In this document: positions 6,311 through 14,392 of the stretch, in pieces
How the letters are laid out: every line of letters begins with the position of its first letter
Position numbering within the stretch: the first letter of the stretch is position 1
Source: Clostridia bacterium
GTDB taxonomy: Bacteria; Bacillota; Clostridia; Oscillospirales; Acutalibacteraceae
Reading direction: 5' to 3'
Length of the DNA: 20,600 nucleotides
NCBI GenBank assembly: GCA_900768035.1
Contig: CAAGBH010000061.1
Span: forward strand, 1-20,600
Notes under the pieces: generated by a model
The model's input: only the letters and a program-made list of their open reading frames with translations
Database searches by the model: none
Told to the model about the DNA's origin: nothing
Translations under genes and position numbers: made by a program

Positions 6311-7699
6311 TTATTTCATAAATTCATACATCGTGCGGTAGCACATATAAACATCAAACTTAGCGGTTGTTTCAAACGGTGCGTGCATTGAAAGAACAGG
6401 AACACCCAAATCAACAACATCAACACCCATATTAGCAATAAACATAGCAACTGTTCCGCCACCGCCTAAGTCAACTTTACCGAGTTCGCCTGTTTGCCAT
6501 ACAATATTTTCTTTATCAAGCATATTGCGAACTTCTGCAACATATTCAGCCGATGCGTCAGATGTGCCTGATTTACCACGTGCTCCTGTGAATTTGGTAA
6601 CAACTACGCCGTAATTAAGCATAGAAGCATTTTTTCTTTCCATAACGTCTTGGAAAGTGGGGTCTAAACCTGCATTTACGTCAGCAGAAAGACATTTTGA
6701 ATTGCGAAGCGCAACCGTAGCATCAACATTCTGCATTTTGGCAATATCACCGATTACAAAACGCAAAAAGTCAGATTCAAGACCTGTATTACCTGCAGAG
6801 CCAACTTCTTCCTTGTCGGCTAAAATAACCAAAGCGGTCTTCTGCGGATTTTCAACATCCAAAATTGCAGTTAATGCAGGATAAGCGCAAACACGGTCGT
6901 CCTGACCGTAAGCGCCGATAAGCGAACGGTCGAAACCGATATCGCAAGATTTATGAGCAGGAACCATTTCAAGTTCTGCTGATAAAAAGTCTTCTTCGGT
7001 TATTCCGTATTTTTCATTAAGAAGTTTTAAAATATTAAGTTTTACAAGTTCGCTTCCATCGTCTGACTTAAAGGGATGAGAACCTACTAACACATTAAGT
7101 TCTTCGCCTTTGATACCCTCTGCCAAGGTGCGTTTATTCTGTTCGGTTGCAAGGTGGGGTAAAAGGTCGTTTATAACAAACTTGGGTTCGTCGTCCTTTT
7201 CGCCTATGCAAACCTCTTTAATACTGCCGTCTTTCATAGCAAATACGCCGTGAAGTGCAAGTGGTACAGCAGTCCATTGATATTTTCTGATTCCGCCGTA
7301 ATAATGGGTTTTAAAAAGTGCTAAATCGATATCCTCATATAAAGGATTGGCTTTGAGGTCGATTCGGGGTGAATCAATATGTGCGGCGGTAATCTTCACA
7401 CCTTTATCGGCGGTTTCTTTGCCTATTACCGCAAAAGCGACGGTTTTACCTCGGTTATTAAAATAAACCTTTTCGCCAGCGTTATATTTTTCACCGATCA
7501 CAAAAGGTTTGAAGCCTTTTTTCTCAGCAAGTGAGATTGCAGTTTTTACTGCTTCACGCTCGGTTTTAGCATCGTCAAGAAACTTTTTATAATCTTCGCA
7601 ATAACTGTCTGCTAAATCGAGTATTTCCTTTTCGCATTTCAGTCTGCCGTTTTTACGGGTATAGAATAAATCTTCTTTGAGTTTTTTAATATCGCTCAT
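6311..7699 (-). CDS. M18-family zinc aminopeptidase
   Basis: A 462-residue member of peptidase family M18 (aspartyl aminopeptidase group), a cytosolic di-zinc exopeptidase forming large oligomers. Zinc and catalytic residues are visible in order: H107 in ITAAHIDSPR, D267/D268 in YGQDDRVCAY, the glutamate pair E297-E298 in DKEEVGSAGN, an Asp in the LSADVNAGLDP segment, and a C-terminal His in LSMHAPFETT. The length fits the family. The ATG overlaps the coaE stop by 4 bp (ATGA), so the two are translationally coupled. It is the last clear gene of the DUF951-prfA-tsaC-coaE operon, and its role there is probably general peptide turnover. The preferred N-terminal residue cannot be told from sequence. 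Confidence 0.93.
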   Translation of the reverse strand: MSDIKKLKEDLFYTRKNGRLKCEKEILDLADSYCEDYKKFLDDAKTEREAVKTAISLAEKKGFKPFVIGEKYNAGEKVYFNNRGKTVAFAVIGKETADKGVKITAAHIDSPRIDLKANPLYEDIDLALFKTHYYGGIRKYQWTAVPLALHGVFAMKDGSIKEVCIGEKDDEPKFVINDLLPHLATEQNKRTLAEGIKGEELNVLVGSHPFKSDDGSELVKLNILKLLNEKYGITEEDFLSAELEMVPAHKSCDIGFDRSLIGAYGQDDRVCAYPALTAILDVENPQKTALVILADKEEVGSAGNTGLESDFLRFVIGDIAKMQNVDATVALRNSKCLSADVNAGLDPTFQDVMERKNASMLNYGVVVTKFTGARGKSGTSDASAEYVAEVRNMLDKENIVWQTGELGKVDLGGGGTVAMFIANMGVDVVDLGVPVLSMHAPFETTAKFDVYMCYRTMYEFMK

Positions 7700-8289
7700 A
7701 ATTGTTCTCCTGACTCTATAATTTGGTTTAAAATTTGGCTAAACTCTTTAATAAAAGTATCTTCACTTTCATTATTATATATTATATAGTCTGCATTTTT
7801 TATATAAAAATCATCATTTTTTCCTGCAGACATTCGCAAAACCGCTTCGTCGTGGGTTAAACCGTCCCTTTGGATAATGCGTTTAAGTCTGATTTCTTTA
7901 TCACTCAGCACAGCAATGGTTTTAAAGCAGATGCTATCAAGCCTACTTTCAAAGAGGGTTGGAGCATCAAGCAAAACTTTGCTTTCTTTGGTTTCGTTCA
8001 TAACAAGTTCTTTTATAAACGGAAAAATAGTTTTATTAAGCAACTCGGTGTTTTCGGGGGTGCTAAAAGCAATCTTGGCAAGTTTTTTGCGGTCGAGGGT
8101 TTGGTCAGGGTTTAAAATTTCTTCTCCAAAAACCGAAACTAACGCCTTCAATCCCTTACTGCCTTTTTGCACGGCAATACGGGATAGTTTATCGCAATCG
8201 ACCGATTTTATTCCCATCAAAGAGCAAATTTTACTTGCACTGCTTTTTCCTGAGCCTGTAGGACCTGTAAGTCCGATTATAATACTCAT
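7696..8289 (-). CDS. coaE: Dephospho-CoA kinase
   Basis: A 197-residue P-loop kinase that phosphorylates the 3'-hydroxyl of dephospho-CoA, the last step of coenzyme A synthesis. The Walker A motif GPTGSGKS is at residues 9-16, followed by the family's VDCDKLSR segment and, in the middle, VLLDAPTLFESRLD. A lid region with RIIQRDGLTHDEA follows. The length is normal. It overlaps the upstream tsaC by 4 bp (ATGA) and the downstream M18 gene by 4 bp, so all three are tightly coupled. Confidence 0.95.
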   Translation of the reverse strand: MSIIIGLTGPTGSGKSSASKICSLMGIKSVDCDKLSRIAVQKGSKGLKALVSVFGEEILNPDQTLDRKKLAKIAFSTPENTELLNKTIFPFIKELVMNETKESKVLLDAPTLFESRLDSICFKTIAVLSDKEIRLKRIIQRDGLTHDEAVLRMSAGKNDDFYIKNADYIIYNNESEDTFIKEFSQILNQIIESGEQL

Positions 8290-9290
8290 AATTTAATCAC
8301 CTTGAATGCTGCGGCACGGATAAGGCGGTTATATACCGCAAGCCCGATGCCGTCTTTTTTCGGTGCGTGAACATAAACTGCCGAAACACCTAATTTATCA
8401 ACCTCTCTTAAAACCGCAAAAAGTTGTTTGGCAAGGGTGGACTGGTCTTTTGAAGTGCCGTAAATGATTTTCTTGATATTTATATTTTCACTTTCTTCGC
8501 TGAAGCAAATCGCTACCGCATTTTCCTTTGTGTTGACAAAATCAGCAAAGTTTTCGCCCTCAACCAAAAATGTCTGTGTTTCGGGGGCGTAATGTTTGTA
8601 TTTCATACCAGGAGAGGAGGCTTTTTCGCCCGAACGAAGTTCTGAAAGTACGGCTTTATCAACCGTAATATCGGGTAAAACTTCTTTTAACTGCTCTAAT
8701 GTTACTGCACCCGGTCTTAATAGAACAGGGTGTTCGCTTGCAAGAGTTATAACAGTAGATTCCACACCTACAGTACATTTTTCGCCCAAAACCACAGCGT
8801 CAATTTTTCCGTCCAAGTCGGTTATAACGTGGGTTGCGGTTGTGGGACTCGGTTTTCCAGAAACATTAGCCGACGGCGCCGCTAACGGAAGACCGCTTAC
8901 AGAAATAATATCCCTTGCGGTCTTATTTGCAGGCATTCTAACTGCAACGGTCTCGAGTCCTGCAGAAACGCTGTCACTTATTTTATCGGTTTTTTTGAGA
9001 ACCATTGTGAGCGGTCCGGGCCAGAATTTTTTCGCACATTCAAATGCACTTTCGGGAATATCGTATGCCACTTCGTTTAGCATATCAATATCCGATATAT
9101 GAACAATAAGCGGATTATCCTGCGGTCTGCCTTTGGCGGTAAAAACCGATTTTATAGCATTATTATCATAGGCGCTTGCCGCAAGCCCGTAAACCGTTTC
9201 AGTGGGGATTGCAACAATACCGCCGTTTTTTAAAATTTCTGCGGCGGTTTGGATACCTGTTTTATTGGCATTAAGCCTTTGTGTTATCAT
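8286..9290 (-). CDS. tsaC: Threonylcarbamoyl-AMP synthase (Sua5/YwlC type)
   Basis: A 334-residue two-domain Sua5-type enzyme that makes threonylcarbamoyl-AMP from threonine, bicarbonate and ATP for the t6A37 modification of tRNAs. The YrdC domain (about 10-205) shows the opening GGIVAIPTETVYGLAASA, then KGRPQDNPLIVH and, later, PLAAPSANVSGKPSPT. The C-terminal Sua5 domain begins near SPGMKYKHYAPE and runs to the end. The ATG follows the prfA stop codon with no gap, so the gene is translationally coupled to prfA. Grouping release factor 1 with a tRNA-modification gene is common in Firmicutes. Confidence 0.95.
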   Translation of the reverse strand: MITQRLNANKTGIQTAAEILKNGGIVAIPTETVYGLAASAYDNNAIKSVFTAKGRPQDNPLIVHISDIDMLNEVAYDIPESAFECAKKFWPGPLTMVLKKTDKISDSVSAGLETVAVRMPANKTARDIISVSGLPLAAPSANVSGKPSPTTATHVITDLDGKIDAVVLGEKCTVGVESTVITLASEHPVLLRPGAVTLEQLKEVLPDITVDKAVLSELRSGEKASSPGMKYKHYAPETQTFLVEGENFADFVNTKENAVAICFSEESENINIKKIIYGTSKDQSTLAKQLFAVLREVDKLGVSAVYVHAPKKDGIGLAVYNRLIRAAAFKVIKL

Positions 9291-10367
9291 TTATGACTGT
9301 TCCTCTGCTTTTAAGGCTTCTGCACGGTAATGGGTTATAAGTGCATCAACAACTTCTTCCATATCACCGTTTAAAACCTGTTCTAATTTATAAAGAGTGA
9401 GACCGATTCTGTGGTCGGTAACTCTGCCCTGAGGGTAGTTATAGGTGCGGATTCGCTCACTTCTGTCACCTGTACCAACCTGACTTTTTCGGTCGGAAGC
9501 GATGGCTTCGTCGTGTTCACGCTGAGCGGCATCTAAAAGACGGGCACGCAAAATTTTAAGCGCTTTATCCTTGTTTTTAAACTGACTGCGTTCATCCTGA
9601 CATTCAACCACAGTGCCTGTGGGGATATGGGTGACACGAATTGCAGATGAAGTTTTATTGATATGCTGACCGCCTGCGCCTGAAGAACGGAAAGTATCAA
9701 TTTTAAGGTCGGCGGGATTGATTTCAAGTTCAACATAATCCGCCTCGGGCAAAACTGCAACTGTTACGGTTGAAGTGTGGATACGCCCTTGGGTTTCGGT
9801 ATCAGGTACACGCTGAACTCTGTGAACACCGCTTTCATATTTAAAGCGTGAGTATGCGCCGTTGCCCTCAATCATAAAACTGATTTCTTTATATCCGCCG
9901 AGTTCGGTTTCGTTAGCGTTGTTTATTTCTATCTGCCAACGTTTTGATTCGGCATACATTGAATACATACGGAAAAGCGAGCCCGCAAACAAAGCGGCTT
10001 CTTCACCGCCTGCGCCGCCACGAATTTCAACGATAACATTCTTGTCATCATTGGGGTCTTTCGGGAGTAAAAGAATTTTCAATTCTTCGGCAAAAACGGT
10101 TATATTTTCTTTAGCGGTTTTAAGTTCTTCTTCTGCTAATTCCTTGAAGTCTTTATCAATATTAGGCTCACTTAAAAGTTCTAATGCTTCTTTTTCCGCC
10201 TGTTTTGCCGAAGTATACTCACGGTATTTTTCAACAATAGGGGAAAGTTCGCTATGCTCTTTCATAAGTTTGCGGAATAATTCATTATTAGACGCAACGT
10301 CAGGTCTTGTCAGTTCTATTCCAATCTGTTCAAAACGGTTTACAACCGATTCCAATTTATCAAACAC
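9291..10367 (-). CDS. prfA: Peptide chain release factor 1
   Basis: A 358-residue class I release factor that reads UAA and UAG and triggers peptide release on the ribosome. The catalytic GGQ is at residues 232-234 in GAGGQHINKTSSAIR. The codon-reading tripeptide PxT appears as P188-D189-T190, which separates it from RF2 (SPF). The acidic GGAGGEEA segment (117-124) is also typical. The start is GTG at 10367, whose first base is the last base of the upstream TAG stop. Usually prmC, the methyltransferase acting on the GGQ glutamine, follows prfA. Here tsaC follows directly. Confidence 0.97.
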   Translation of the reverse strand: MFDKLESVVNRFEQIGIELTRPDVASNNELFRKLMKEHSELSPIVEKYREYTSAKQAEKEALELLSEPNIDKDFKELAEEELKTAKENITVFAEELKILLLPKDPNDDKNVIVEIRGGAGGEEAALFAGSLFRMYSMYAESKRWQIEINNANETELGGYKEISFMIEGNGAYSRFKYESGVHRVQRVPDTETQGRIHTSTVTVAVLPEADYVELEINPADLKIDTFRSSGAGGQHINKTSSAIRVTHIPTGTVVECQDERSQFKNKDKALKILRARLLDAAQREHDEAIASDRKSQVGTGDRSERIRTYNYPQGRVTDHRIGLTLYKLEQVLNGDMEEVVDALITHYRAEALKAEEQS

Positions 10368-10558
10368 TAATTATCACCATCTGCTCTGATTATTTTTTTC
10401 AGACTTTTTTCAGCCTTAACTCTTGGGACCATTACTTCGTGTCCACAACCATCGCAACGCAGGCGAAAGTCCATTCCGATACGGGTTACGGTAAAAATAT
10501 CGTTACCGCAAGGATGCTTTTTCTTCATTAAAAGTTTGTCACCGATACGAATATCCAA
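10367..10558 (-). CDS. DUF951 domain protein
   Basis: A 63-residue protein of the DUF951 family, common in Firmicutes and of unknown function. It has the family's features: IGDKLLMKKKHPCG at the start, then a RLRCDGCGHEVMVPR segment. Cysteines in HPCG and CDGC may bind a metal. Translation starts at TTG 10558, 7 nt after GGAGG (10566-10570). It is the first gene of the operon leading into prfA, with a 1-bp overlap. Confidence 0.88.
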   Translation of the reverse strand: MDIRIGDKLLMKKKHPCGNDIFTVTRIGMDFRLRCDGCGHEVMVPRVKAEKSLKKIIRADGDN

Positions 10559-10592
10559 AACTTTCCCTCCGTTACATAATTATACAATTTAT

Positions 10593-10621
10593 ATTATATA
10601 ACAATTTTTTAAAAAAGGCAA
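10593..10621 (-). promoter_or_regulatory. Candidate promoter of the DUF951-prfA operon
   Basis: On the minus strand, TTGCCT (10616-10621, 4 of 6 matches), 17 bp, then a perfect TATAAT (10593-10598). A second TATAAT lies at 10579-10584 without a good -35 box. The area is very AT-rich, so the exact start is uncertain. Confidence 0.45.
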
Positions 10622-10624
10622 CAA

Positions 10625-10657
10625 AAAACCTTTTCGGGATTATCCCGAAAAGGTTTT
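10625..10657 (-). terminator. Terminator of the ROK glucokinase gene
   Basis: A perfect 15-bp stem (10625-10639 with 10643-10657) has a 3-nt loop and lies 4 bp past the ROK stop codon. On the minus strand it runs into TTTTTTGTT. It separates the kinase transcript from the prfA operon, whose promoter begins at once. Confidence 0.88.
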
Positions 10658-10661
10658 AAAC

Positions 10662-11615
10662 TTATTCTCCTAACAAAGCAGCACCGATTATGCCGGCATC
10701 ATTGCCGAGTTCGGCAATTTTAAGTTGTGTGGTTTTGGTTTGATATTCAAAACCATATTCATTCTCTTCAACGAGTTTTGCAAGCGGTTTCAAAAGATAA
10801 TCACCTTCACCGCAAACACCGCCGCCGATACAAAGAACTTCGGGTTGGAATATATTAACCAAATTTGCAAGACCGCAAGCAAGGTAGGAAATATATTTTT
10901 CCACAACCTCTTTACCCGCTTTATCATCTTTTTTAGAAGCATCAAAAGCAGTACGACCATTGGTGTTGTTGATATCGCCGTTAACCATTTCCCACATAAT
11001 AGTATCTTTGGTTTCTAATAATTTTTCTTTTGTCATATTTATAAGTCCTGTAGCAGAACTATATGCTTCAAAACAACCTTTTCTGCCACAAGAGCACGGT
11101 TTGCCGCCAAATTCAATTACGGTATGACCGAGTTCTGCACCTGAATAGTTAAATCCAGAATAGAGTTTTCCACCGATTACGATACCGCCGCCAACGCCTG
11201 TGCCTAAGGTTATCATAATAATGTCATTACAACCTTTTCCTGCACCTGCTTTAGCCTCTGCTAAAGCCGCTGCATTAGCATCATTTTCGATATATACGTT
11301 TTTAAGAGGGATACGCTTTTTAAGTTCATCCGCTATAGGAAAGTTTCTCATACTGACGTTGTTTGAATATCTTACAATTCCGTTTACAGGGTCTACCGAA
11401 CCGGGAGTTGCAATACCTGCCGATGCAATATCGTCAAATGTTAAATTTGCGCGTTCAACAAGTGATGCGCAGAGTTTTGCCATATCGTCAATAATCTCTG
11501 CGGTTGGTCTTTCTTTTTTGGTTGGAACTTTGTCTTTCAAAATAATTTTATAATTTTCGTCAACAATTCCGATAGCAATATTAGTTCCGCCGAGGTCAAT
11601 TCCTAAATAATACAT
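10662..11615 (-). CDS. ROK-family glucokinase
   Basis: A 317-residue sugar kinase of the ROK family. The ATP-binding start is GIDLGGTNIAIGIVDE. The catalytic Asp is D112 in ENDANAAALAEA, followed by the phosphate loop TLGTGVGGGIV (137-147). The zinc site has H164 in AELGHTVIEFGG plus CSCGRKGC (C174, C176, C181). This pattern fits the glucokinase branch and phosphorylation of glucose at O6, though N-acetylhexosamines cannot be excluded. It has its own promoter and terminator and is divergent from nagA, which makes a link to sugar or amino-sugar use plausible. The ribosome binding site is a weak GGTGAT. Confidence 0.92.
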   Translation of the reverse strand: MYYLGIDLGGTNIAIGIVDENYKIILKDKVPTKKERPTAEIIDDMAKLCASLVERANLTFDDIASAGIATPGSVDPVNGIVRYSNNVSMRNFPIADELKKRIPLKNVYIENDANAAALAEAKAGAGKGCNDIIMITLGTGVGGGIVIGGKLYSGFNYSGAELGHTVIEFGGKPCSCGRKGCFEAYSSATGLINMTKEKLLETKDTIMWEMVNGDINNTNGRTAFDASKKDDKAGKEVVEKYISYLACGLANLVNIFQPEVLCIGGGVCGEGDYLLKPLAKLVEENEYGFEYQTKTTQLKIAELGNDAGIIGAALLGE

Positions 11616-11642
11616 AAAATCACCAAACTTTAATTTTACTCA

Positions 11643-11671
11643 ATTATACCAATTTAACCTTAAAATGTAAA
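11643..11671 (-). promoter_or_regulatory. Promoter of the ROK glucokinase gene
   Basis: On the minus strand, TTTACA (11666-11671), 17 bp, then a perfect TATAAT (11643-11648) preceded by TGG, an extended -10. A strong match. Confidence 0.75.
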
Positions 11672-11712
11672 GTCATAACTTATATTTTATATAAAAATTA
11701 TAGACAATTATA

Positions 11713-11741
11713 TTGAATTGCAGTTTTCTTTATGATAAACT
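11713..11741 (+). promoter_or_regulatory. Candidate promoter of the nagA operon
   Basis: TTGAAT (11713-11718), 17 bp, then TAAACT (11736-11741) preceded by TGA, an extended -10. The nagA start codon lies 33 bp downstream. The boxes are only moderate matches. Confidence 0.45.
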
Positions 11742-11773
11742 ATAAAAAACAGGAAATAATAGGAGGTTGCGGA

Positions 11774-12913
11774 ATGAAATACATCGTAAACGGAAAAATT
11801 ATTTTGCCCGACGGAATACTTGAGGGTATGGCGTTGGCTTTTGATAAGAAAATTTGCGGTTTTACCGATAAAGCAGATATTCCTAATGGTTCAGAGATTA
11901 TTGATGCATGCGGCGGGTATGTTTCACCCGGACTTGTTGATATCCATATTCACGGTTATTTGGGTGAAGATACTTCTGACGGCAAGGCAGAGGGTATAAA
12001 AACTATGGCGAACGGCATTATGAAAAACGGTGTTACTTCATGGTGTCCTACAACTATGACCGTTTCAATGAAAGAAATCAATACAGCGCTTGATGTTGTG
12101 CGTTCTTTAAAAGAAGAAAGCAAGGATTGGCAGGGTGCTGAGATTCTTGGTGTAAACCTTGAGGGTCCGTTTATTAATCCTAAGAAAAAAGGCGCTCAGG
12201 CTGAAACACATATTAAAGCCCCTGATGCTAAATTTGTTATAGATAATGCAGATATCATTTCGATTGCAACTATGGCGCCCGAAATGGACGGCGCTTTGGA
12301 GGCTATAAAGGAAATTTGTGAAAACTGCGATGTGAAGGTTTCGGTTGGACATACAGATGCTTCTTTTGAAGACACTATAGCAGGTATTGATGCAGGTGCA
12401 AGCAATATCACCCATTTATTTAATGCTCAAACTCCGTTGCACCATCGTAATCCCGGCGTTGTGGGAGCGGCATTATTAAAGGATGTCACTACAGAACTTA
12501 TTGCTGATACTTTCCATGTACATAAAGGACTTTTCGAGTTGGTTGCCCGTATTAAAGGAGATAACCTTGTACTTATCACCGATTGTACTCGTGCGGGCGG
12601 TATGCCAAACGGTGAATACACTTTGGGCGGTCAGAAAATTATAGTAAATGGTATTGAGTGTCTTTTGGAAGACGGAACGATAGCGGGAAGTGTTCTTAAA
12701 CTTAATAATGCTGTAAAAAATGTAAGAGATAATACAGATTTGCCGCTTTGGAAAGTTGTTGCCGCCGCAAGTCTTAACCCTGCAAAAGCAATAGGTGTGA
12801 GTGACCGTAAGGGCTCGCTTGAACCTCAAAAAGATGCAGATATTATTATTACGGATAATGATTTTAATATTCAAAAAACAATTATTGGAGGAGAAGTTAA
12901 GTATGAATCTTAA
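11774..12913 (+). CDS. nagA: N-acetylglucosamine-6-phosphate deacetylase
   Basis: A 379-residue amidohydrolase that removes acetate from GlcNAc-6-phosphate to give glucosamine-6-phosphate. Metal and active-site residues are visible: H58 and H60 in GLVDIHIHG, E130 in NLEGPFINPKKKG, H193 in SVGHTDASF, H214 in NITHLFNAQ, and the catalytic Asp D270 in LITDCTRAGG. PLHHRNPG is typical of NagA. The start is ATG 11774, 7 nt after a perfect AGGAGG (11761-11766). A longer reading from 11732 lacks such a site. It overlaps the next kinase gene by 11 bp. No nagB is in the window. The source may be dietary or host glycans or cell-wall recycling. Confidence 0.96.
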   Translation: MKYIVNGKIILPDGILEGMALAFDKKICGFTDKADIPNGSEIIDACGGYVSPGLVDIHIHGYLGEDTSDGKAEGIKTMANGIMKNGVTSWCPTTMTVSMKEINTALDVVRSLKEESKDWQGAEILGVNLEGPFINPKKKGAQAETHIKAPDAKFVIDNADIISIATMAPEMDGALEAIKEICENCDVKVSVGHTDASFEDTIAGIDAGASNITHLFNAQTPLHHRNPGVVGAALLKDVTTELIADTFHVHKGLFELVARIKGDNLVLITDCTRAGGMPNGEYTLGGQKIIVNGIECLLEDGTIAGSVLKLNNAVKNVRDNTDLPLWKVVAAASLNPAKAIGVSDRKGSLEPQKDADIIITDNDFNIQKTIIGGEVKYES

Positions 12914-14279
12914 ATTTAATGCAAAATTAGACCCCTCGTTTCAGCCAATGGCGCTCGTTTACAAGGATTTTGTTGAGAGAGCAAAAAAAGCAAACGGTGA
13001 AAAATTAGTTATCGGTATTGAACGCAATAACGGTTATGTTTCTGCTTTTGAAACGGTTGTTTTCCCTGACGGCACAGGTCATGATGAAGAAAACATTGGT
13101 ATGATTGAAAGAATCGTTAAAACTCTTTTATGGGTTAGAGGCGGTTACAAGGTTATTATTGCAGGCTCTAAGATTGTTTATGAAGGAATTGCCAAGGCAT
13201 ACGCTAAGGACGGCTCACGTGCTTTTGATAACGGCTTTATGTCAGGTGTTTATGAAAAGGAATTCCAGTGTGTTTGGTGTCCGATAGAAGATGCACCTAA
13301 AACACAGGAGTCTGCAACACCCGTCGGCCGTCACCTTGATGGTTGCCGTATCGGTTTCGATGCAGGCGGAAGCGACCGTAAGGTAAGCGCTGTTATTGAC
13401 GGCGAAAGCGTATATTCTGAGGAGGTTGTTTGGTTCCCAAAAATCAATTCAGACCCGCAGTATCAGTATGACGGAATTTTATCTGCTATGAAATCTGCCG
13501 CAGAGCATTTACCGAGGGTTGATGCAATCGGTGTATCATCAGCAGGTGTTTATGTTGACAATCGTATAATGGTTGCTTCTCTTTTCCTTAAAGTTTCAAA
13601 AGAAGATTTTGAAAAAAGAGTTAAGAATATGTATATTGATATCGCCAAAGAATTCGGTGATGTTCCGCTTGAAGTTGCAAATGACGGCGATGTTACCGCA
13701 TTGGCAGGCGCTATGGACTTAAATGACGATTCTGTTTTGGGTATTGCTATGGGTACAAGTGAAGCAGGCGGTTATGTTGATAACACAGGTAATATCACAG
13801 GTTGGCTTAATGAGTTGGCGTTTGTTCCTGTTGATTATTCTAAAGATGCAATGGTTGACGAATGGTCGGGTGACTACGGTTGCGGTGTTAAGTATTTTTC
13901 ACAGGATGCGGTTATAAAACTCTCTCCCGCCGCAGGAATTGAACTTGATGAAAGTCTTTCACCCGCTGAAAAGTTAAAGGTTGTTCAAGGTCTTATGAGC
14001 GAAAACGACCCTCGTGCTGCCGCAATTTATGATACAATCGGTGTTTACTTCGGTTATGCTATCGCTTATTACAGTCTTTTCTATGATATTAAACACGTTC
14101 TTATTATGGGCCGTGTTACTTCGGGTGAGGGCGGAGTAATTATTCTTGACCGTGCAAATGAAGTTTTAAAGAATGAATTTCCTGAACTCGCAAGCAAGTG
14201 TAAATTACATATTCCTGATGAAAAATCAAGAAGAGTAGGTCAGTCGGTAGCGGCTGCAAGTCTTCCAGAAATTAAGTAA
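12903..14279 (+). CDS. N-terminally extended ROK/BadF-like (ASKHA) kinase
   Basis: A 458-residue protein with an ASKHA-type kinase core: phosphate-1 motif IGFDAGGSDRKVSAV (150-164), ANDGDVTALAGA with the likely catalytic Asp (259-270), phosphate-2-like GIAMGTSEAGGYV (280-292) and a C-terminal HVLIMGRVTSGEGG segment. It lacks the ROK zinc motif CxCGxxGC. The first 150 residues are extra and resemble a worn half of the same fold (LVIGIERNNGYVSAF, then YKVIIAGSKIVYEGIAKAY). The start at ATG 12903 follows GGAGGAG (12887-12893) and overlaps nagA by 11 bp, so the two are coupled. Context suggests an amino-sugar kinase, such as for N-acetylglucosamine, making the substrate of NagA. The exact sugar is an inference. 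Confidence 0.8.
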   Translation: MNLKFNAKLDPSFQPMALVYKDFVERAKKANGEKLVIGIERNNGYVSAFETVVFPDGTGHDEENIGMIERIVKTLLWVRGGYKVIIAGSKIVYEGIAKAYAKDGSRAFDNGFMSGVYEKEFQCVWCPIEDAPKTQESATPVGRHLDGCRIGFDAGGSDRKVSAVIDGESVYSEEVVWFPKINSDPQYQYDGILSAMKSAAEHLPRVDAIGVSSAGVYVDNRIMVASLFLKVSKEDFEKRVKNMYIDIAKEFGDVPLEVANDGDVTALAGAMDLNDDSVLGIAMGTSEAGGYVDNTGNITGWLNELAFVPVDYSKDAMVDEWSGDYGCGVKYFSQDAVIKLSPAAGIELDESLSPAEKLKVVQGLMSENDPRAAAIYDTIGVYFGYAIAYYSLFYDIKHVLIMGRVTSGEGGVIILDRANEVLKNEFPELASKCKLHIPDEKSRRVGQSVAAASLPEIK

Positions 14280-14286
14280 AATTTTA

Positions 14287-14313
14287 AAGAGCAAGGATAT
14301 TTTCCTTGCTCTT
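14287..14313 (+). terminator. Terminator of the nagA-kinase operon
   Basis: A perfect 11-bp stem (AAGAGCAAGGA 14287-14297 with its complement 14303-14313) has a 5-nt loop and is followed by ATTTTTGG. It lies 7 bp past the kinase stop codon and cleanly separates this operon from the promoter that follows. Confidence 0.87.
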
Positions 14314-14323
14314 ATTTTTGGTG

Positions 14324-14352
14324 TTGACATTGGCGCTTTAAAGTGTTAAAAT
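14324..14352 (+). promoter_or_regulatory. Promoter of the acyl-CoA ligase operon
   Basis: A perfect TTGACA (14324-14329), 17 bp, then TAAAAT (14347-14352, 5 of 6). The start codon is at 14393. The -10 box is embedded in three tandem 8-bp repeats (14338-14361), which suggests a regulator binds there. Confidence 0.82.
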
Positions 14353-14361
14353 GTTAAAGTG
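14338..14361 (+). repeat. Three tandem TTAAARTG repeats over the -10 box
   Basis: TTAAAGTG (14338-14345), TTAAAATG (14346-14353) and TTAAAGTG (14354-14361) abut without gaps. Only the sixth base of the middle copy differs. They cover the end of the promoter spacer, the -10 box and the likely transcription start. Direct repeats placed this way may be an operator, but low complexity by chance in AT-rich DNA is possible. Confidence 0.6.
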
Positions 14362-14392
14362 AAATTTATAATGCTCTTTAAGGGGTAGAAAT

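Noticed and set aside
8596..9102. 168-residue plus-strand frame
   Set aside because: It is antisense to tsaC, which has clear family motifs. The frame is open only because of the codon pattern of the true gene.
9862..10389. 175-residue plus-strand frame
   Set aside because: It is antisense to prfA and DUF951, Ser-rich and without motif or ribosome binding site.
12801..12902. 34-residue N-terminal extension of the kinase after nagA
   Set aside because: It lies within nagA in another frame, is rich in Leu/Ile/Lys by chance, and the ATG at 12903 has a far better ribosome binding site.
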